Source of the DNA: JALYUA01 sp038229875
GTDB lineage: Bacteria > Acidobacteriota > Thermoanaerobaculia > UBA5066 > Gp7-AA6
DNA length: 7,183 bases
NCBI GenBank assembly: GCA_038229875.1
Contig: JBBROA010000167.1
Location: 1 to 7,183, forward strand
Direction of reading: 5' to 3'
Shown here: positions 4,220 through 7,183 of the stretch, in pieces
How positions within the stretch are numbered: position 1 is the stretch's first letter
Layout of the letters: each line of letters starts with the position of its first letter
Program-made: the position numbers and the translations under genes
Notes under the pieces: generated by a model
Database searches by the model: none
The model's input: the letters and a program-made list of their open reading frames with translations, nothing else
What the model was told of the DNA's origin: nothing

Positions 4220-5161
4220 ATGGGAGCGAGGTGCCGATTCAGAAACGCGGGGAGTTCGATGGCCCTCATCGGAGTTCTCCTCCTCGGCTCCGGAACGCTC
4301 GGGCAAGCTTCTGCTCAGGAGCGTCCGACCTCAACGGAAGCACAGGCCTGCTTGCCCGGTTCCCCGGACGAAACCGGTGCCGCTCGGCCTTCGACGGCCC
4401 AACGTAGCCCAGTTGCCGTCGGCGAAACGGTCAAATCGGAGCTGAATCGTTACTTCGGAGACGGTCATGCGATGCTCCTCGCACCCTTCCATTGGAACAG
4501 GGCGAGCTGGACTCAGGCCGCGATCGCAGCTGCGACCGTCGCCGTGCTCACTCAGGAGGATGCGCGTATAGATAGGGCGATATCCCGGAACCGATCGTCA
4601 AGAACGAACGCGGTGGCCCGGGTCGTGACTCCCTTCGGGTCCTACGCCGCCGTCGCGCTCTCGGTCGCCCCGTTGGGAGCGGGCTGGCTGCTGAAGAATG
4701 CGGCGCTTCGCGACACGGGCCGGGACGCGATCGAGGCGGAGATCTTCGCCGCCGGAATCGTGACCCCGGTTCTCAAGACGGCGTTTGGCCGTCTCCGGCC
4801 ATCGCAGGGAAGCGACGCTGACGAGTACCGGCCGTTCTCCAATGCGCAGTCCTTCCCGTCGGGCCATGCGACCGAAGCGTTCGCCGTTGCCTCCGTCTTT
4901 GCGGCAAGGTCAAAAGGATGGGTCGTACCGGTCGTCGCCTACACGCTCGCGAGCGGCGTCGCCCTCGCTCGCGTGAACGATCGGGCGCACTTCGCATCCG
5001 ACGTGGTGGCGGGCGCGGTCATTGGGACCGCCATTGGACACGCCGTGGTCAATCGTCACGCCCCGGATGGCACTCCGAGATCTTGGAACCTAGTACCCGT
5101 TACCTCCATGCGAGTATCGAGCGGGGGATACGGCCTCGCGGTACACTTCGAGAGCCCATAG
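4220..5161 (+). CDS. PAP2-family (type 2 phosphatidic acid phosphatase) exported protein
   Basis: The product has 313 residues from ATG 4220. It carries the three-part PAP2 signature: K186-x6-R193-P194 (KTAFGRLRP), PSGH at 213-216, and R251-x5-H257-x3-D261 (RVNDRAHFASD, with Ala instead of Ser before the Arg). His216 and His257 are the expected nucleophile and acid/base. The family removes phosphate from lipid phosphates such as phosphatidic acid or undecaprenyl diphosphate. The N-terminus MGARCRFRNAGSS followed by MALIGVLLLGSGTLGQASA fits a signal peptide cut near residue 32. Starting at the inner ATG 4259 (GGGGAG 4 bases upstream) would lose the basic n-region. ATG 4196 is a third option. 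The frame stays open far upstream, but that part is not coding-like. The catalytic core is on the periplasmic side; hydrophobic segments lie at about 100-110, 137-158, 174-186, 217-229 and 233-250. The C-terminal strand (GGYGLAVHF) is unusual for the family. Confidence 0.9.
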   Translation: MGARCRFRNAGSSMALIGVLLLGSGTLGQASAQERPTSTEAQACLPGSPDETGAARPSTAQRSPVAVGETVKSELNRYFGDGHAMLLAPFHWNRASWTQAAIAAATVAVLTQEDARIDRAISRNRSSRTNAVARVVTPFGSYAAVALSVAPLGAGWLLKNAALRDTGRDAIEAEIFAAGIVTPVLKTAFGRLRPSQGSDADEYRPFSNAQSFPSGHATEAFAVASVFAARSKGWVVPVVAYTLASGVALARVNDRAHFASDVVAGAVIGTAIGHAVVNRHAPDGTPRSWNLVPVTSMRVSSGGYGLAVHFESP

Positions 5162-5296
5162 CGTCGCCTCCGGAGCCGGGACCACCGAACGTCTGCCGAT
5201 GTTCTGTACCTCGCTGGGGAGACAAGGGACTCAATGGAGGGTGGCCTATTCTCGTCGCGCCGCCAAGGAGTGCGCCTCGATCAACTCCGGTGCGTT
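5162..5296. other. Convergent intergenic gap, no feature seen
   Basis: It lies between the phosphatase stop and the end of the minus-strand membrane gene. A CTCCGGAG palindrome occurs near 5169, but no stem with a T-run on either strand. Nothing else is recognisable. Confidence 0.5.
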
Positions 5297-5758
5297 TCAG
5301 GCTTCCGGTCTGCCGGACAGCCGAGACCGGCGTGCTGCCGCTCCGAGCAAACCGCCAAAAGTACCGAGCACCACACCTGGCACGAGCATTGCCGCCGGGA
5401 AGAAAAAGACCTCCTGCAGACCTCCGCTTGCGCTGATTGCCGCCATTGTCCTCGAGTCATGAAACCGGATGAGCATCGTTGCCGCACCCGCGAGCGAAAA
5501 GCGGAAGAGCGATCGCCGCCGTTTGGAGGCTGGCTATTGTCCCGTCCCCGACGCGGTTAATTTGAGGGCAGCACAGAACCCCGCAAAAACGAACAGCCCT
5601 CCGCCGAGAGCGGTTGAAATCCCCGCGCGGGCGTGGAAATTTGCAGTCGGGACTAGCCAGTCCAAGGCGGTCCGGGACAGGAACGCCAAGGCGAGCAGGG
5701 TAGCCCAGACTCCCGGTCCGAGGTCGAACTCTCTATCGCCGTGGAACGACTGGAGCAT
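5297..5758 (-). pseudogene. Disrupted gene for a small four-helix membrane protein
   Basis: ATG 5758 has a perfect AAGGAGG (5771-5765) 6 bases upstream. The frame reads a polar start, then GVWATLLALAFLSRTALDWL (helix 1) and ISTALGGGLFVFAGFCAALK (helix 2), and stops at TAG 5536-5534 after 74 residues. Moving to the neighbouring frame at about 5550 continues with TIASLQTAAIALPLF. Returning to the first frame at about 5500 continues SLAGAATMLIRF (together helix 3), then EVFFFPAAMLVPGVVLGTFGGLLGAAARR (helix 4, given as one segment, residues read at about 5413-5327 minus), ending at TGA 5299-5297. One missing base near the G-run at 5546-5549 and one extra base near 5497-5501 explain everything, giving about 153 residues. 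If the sequence is correct, only the first two helices are made. A single nonsense TAG is the alternative, but its in-frame middle (PASKRRRSLFR) breaks helix 3. The family is not recognised. Confidence 0.6.
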
Positions 5759-5790
5759 CCGCAACCTCCTTCTGCTGCTTCCTGACCTCC

Positions 5791-5865
5791 GACGCCTAAC
5801 GTTCCAAAGGTCCTGGATGCCGGCGGAGCTTGGCGATAGAGCATCCCGTTGCGGGGTTAGGCGTC
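5791..5865. repeat. 10-bp perfect inverted repeat with nested stem, attC-like ends
   Basis: GACGCCTAAC (5791-5800) and GTTAGGCGTC (5856-5865) are perfect inverted copies 55 bases apart. Inside them GGATGC (5815-5820) and GCATCC (5841-5846) pair as well. The ends contain GCCTAAC and GTTAGGC, which fit the RYYYAAC and GTTRRRY core sites of integron attC recombination sites, and the 69-base span (5794-5862) is a normal attC length. The inner stem is offset (14 bases from one core, 9 from the other), unlike canonical L boxes, and no integrase or cassette array is present. A leader or 3'-end RNA structure between the two minus-strand genes is the plainer alternative. Confidence 0.55.
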
Positions 5866-5922
5866 AAGTTCCCGATAGAGTGCAAACTCGCCCCGTTGGG
5901 AGCACACGCGGCAACAGAGGGC

Positions 5923-6648
5923 TTACAGCCCAGATCCAAACGCGGCGCGCAATCCAGCGACGTCCTCGGCCGAAGCGGCCCCCACGGCAAAGTACTGCAG
6001 TCCATTCGCCTGCCAGCTTCGGATCGTGAACCCGCCTTCGAGGGCAGCCACCACCGGTGCATCCGCCGCGAAGATGAAAATCGAGATGCGATGCGCGGCC
6101 CTGGCGACGAGCAGGCACGCGCCGCCGCGCCCGCGCCAGTAAACGACGCGGCCGCCGATGAGTCGGAACGGTGTCGAGGCGAGATCCGGGACCGGGACCG
6201 CGAACGGAAGTTTGCCTTCGAACCAGGGCTTGACCGTGTGGCGATCGCTCGAGACGACATCGACAGGATTCGAACCCGCGAGAATCGTCGCGTGGAAGTC
6301 GGCAAGCTCACGCGCGGTCGACCCTGCGCGGCCACGGACGAGCAGCCCGGTGCCGATGGCGAGGGCTATCGCCGCCGTGACAAGCCACGGTGTCACACGC
6401 GCGGCGACCGATTTCGGCGAAGCTCGCTTGGCGCGCCATTTCGAGGCGTTGGGTCTCCACGAGGGGTTGGAAGGCGCATAACGCGGCATAGCGCCGCGGA
6501 TCGCGCTCTTCAGCTGGAACTGCGCCACAACGGCTATGGCGCACGGAGAACACCCGGCGAGGTGCTGCCCGATCGCCACCGTTTCTTCACCGGACAGCTC
6601 CGCGTCCACATAGCGCTCTATCTCGTCGACGCTCGAATGCTCCGTCAT
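5923..6648 (-). CDS. Membrane-spanning zinc-binding anti-sigma factor
   Basis: The product has 241 residues from ATG 6648, overlapping the sigma stop as ATGA. Residues 1-50 form the cytosolic anti-sigma domain with H29-x3-C33-x2-C36 (HLAGCSPC), the ZAS zinc motif that holds the sigma factor. A basic linker (about 65-85) leads to one transmembrane helix at about 86-105. The outer domain (about 110-241) has RHTVKPWFEGKLPFAVPVPD, FRLIGGRVVYWRGR, a hydrophobic ISIFIF strand and a closing GLQYFAVGAASAEDVAGL. This is the conserved periplasmic domain of many ECF-linked anti-sigma factors, where DRHTVKPWF and LxGGRxxY recur. It should sequester its sigma partner until an envelope signal releases it. 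The ORF is open further upstream inside the sigma gene, but the coupled ATG is the natural start. Confidence 0.9.
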   Translation of the reverse strand: MTEHSSVDEIERYVDAELSGEETVAIGQHLAGCSPCAIAVVAQFQLKSAIRGAMPRYAPSNPSWRPNASKWRAKRASPKSVAARVTPWLVTAAIALAIGTGLLVRGRAGSTARELADFHATILAGSNPVDVVSSDRHTVKPWFEGKLPFAVPVPDLASTPFRLIGGRVVYWRGRGGACLLVARAAHRISIFIFAADAPVVAALEGGFTIRSWQANGLQYFAVGAASAEDVAGLRAAFGSGL

Positions 6649-7181
6649 CGCGGTTCTCGCACGATTGCCTCGCCGACGGCCTCGCGGATTTTTCGTCGCG
6701 CGCGCTGCAGACGCGAAGTCACTGTTCCGACAGGAATCGCCAAACACTCTGCTATTTCCTTGTAGCTCATGTTTTCAACGTCCGACAGCAGAAGCACTTC
6801 GCGAAACGGCAACGGTAGCGCCTCGATCGCTTGGCGCAACACGTCCCCGTTCACACGATGGAACAAGAGAGACTCCGGCGTCTCTCGCGAGCACCGCTCG
6901 AATTGCTCCCGCTCTTCGTCGATCGACACCACGGCTTGCAGCCCGCTGCGCGAGGTCAAAAAGGTGTTCCGAAGAATGCGATACATCCACGCACGAAAAT
7001 TTGTCCCGGTGGCAAACGATGCGAATCCTCGCAAGGCCTTCAGATACGTCTCCTGAACCAAGTCCTCGGCCTCCACTTTGTCGCGCGTCAGCCAGCACGC
7101 GTAGGTGTAGAGCGGCCCGAACAGCGGCAGCGACAACTCCTCAAACGACTGGCCGCGCGGAGAACCCGGAGTCCGATCCAT
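6645..7181 (-). CDS. ECF (group 4) RNA polymerase sigma factor
   Basis: The product has 178 residues from ATG 7181, two bases from the window end, so the ribosome binding site is not visible and an earlier start cannot be excluded. The length is normal for the family. Region 2 spans about 18-80: PLYTYACWLTRDKVEAEDLV and QETYLKALRGF (core binding and -10 contact), then FRAWMYRILRNTFLTSR. A linker at about 84-112 follows. Region 4 spans about 113-168: IEALPLPFREVLLLSDVENM, SYKEIAECLAIPVGTVTSRL and QRARRKIR, the helix-turn-helix that reads the -35 element. Like other ECF factors it lacks regions 1 and 3. It is translationally coupled by ATGA to the anti-sigma gene, which implies balanced synthesis of the pair. 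Its targets cannot be read from this window; autoregulation is usual but its own promoter is outside. Confidence 0.95.
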   Translation of the reverse strand: MDRTPGSPRGQSFEELSLPLFGPLYTYACWLTRDKVEAEDLVQETYLKALRGFASFATGTNFRAWMYRILRNTFLTSRSGLQAVVSIDEEREQFERCSRETPESLLFHRVNGDVLRQAIEALPLPFREVLLLSDVENMSYKEIAECLAIPVGTVTSRLQRARRKIREAVGEAIVREPR

Positions 7182-7183
7182 CG

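Noticed and set aside
4016..4306. 96-residue minus-strand frame in the divergent region
   Set aside because: It has polar, Arg/Ser/Pro-rich content, no ribosome site, and overlaps the signal-peptide part of the phosphatase gene on the other strand.
5469..6029. Long + frames over the broken membrane gene and the end of the anti-sigma gene
   Set aside because: They are shadows of minus-strand genes that have ribosome sites, transmembrane helices and family motifs.

Overview
The window is GC-rich DNA from a bacterium that I cannot assign below that level. Short intergenic stretches, an ECF sigma/anti-sigma pair, outer-membrane and periplasmic proteins with signal peptides, and a WGxxGxxG-type sorting-like tail point to a diderm soil or environmental lineage (Acidobacteria, Gemmatimonadetes or a deep proteobacterial group would all fit). 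This placement is inference; no rRNA or intact tRNA is present.

Layout. Positions 1-144 (+) hold the C-terminal end of an IS481/IS3-type transposase and the right end of its element. Positions 145-759 have no confident gene. They carry two diverged copies of a repeat of roughly 130 bases, one containing a tRNA 3'-end-like sequence on the minus strand, plus a very strong G/C hairpin. At 760-966 (+) is a 68-residue Gly/Gln-rich protein followed by a terminator. At 1124-1937 (+) is a likely three-gene operon of small envelope proteins: a 48-aa Lmo0937-like membrane peptide, a DUF883-like C-tail-anchored protein and a secreted protein with a WGxxGxxG motif. It ends at a textbook terminator. Positions 1938-2794 have no intact + gene, but on the minus strand there is an ordered set of signals: promoter-like box, palindrome, Shine-Dalgarno, signal-peptide-like start, two internal stops and a terminator. 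At 2795-3172 (+) is a secreted PepSY-domain protein with a Lys/Ala-rich tail.

Convergent to the PepSY gene, at 3202-3999 (-), is an outer-membrane beta-barrel protein of the MetA/transporter type. It is divergent from a PAP2-family phosphatase gene (4220-5161, +). After that comes a broken minus-strand gene for a small multi-pass membrane protein (5297-5758). Between this gene and the anti-sigma gene lies a 10-bp perfect inverted repeat with integron attC-like ends. At 5923-6648 (-) is a membrane-bound zinc-binding anti-sigma factor, overlapping by ATGA with its ECF sigma factor (6645-7181, -), whose start lies 2 bases from the window edge.

As a whole the region looks like an accessory, envelope-stress-flavoured neighbourhood: small membrane proteins, secreted proteins, a lipid-phosphate phosphatase and a transmembrane signalling pair, mixed with mobile-element and repeat debris. 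That the sigma factor controls the neighbouring genes is only a guess. No CRISPR array, intact mobile element or clearly recognisable novel multi-gene system was found. The least explained items are the minus-strand unit at 2286-2565, the Gly/Gln-rich protein, the attC-like repeat and the broken membrane gene.
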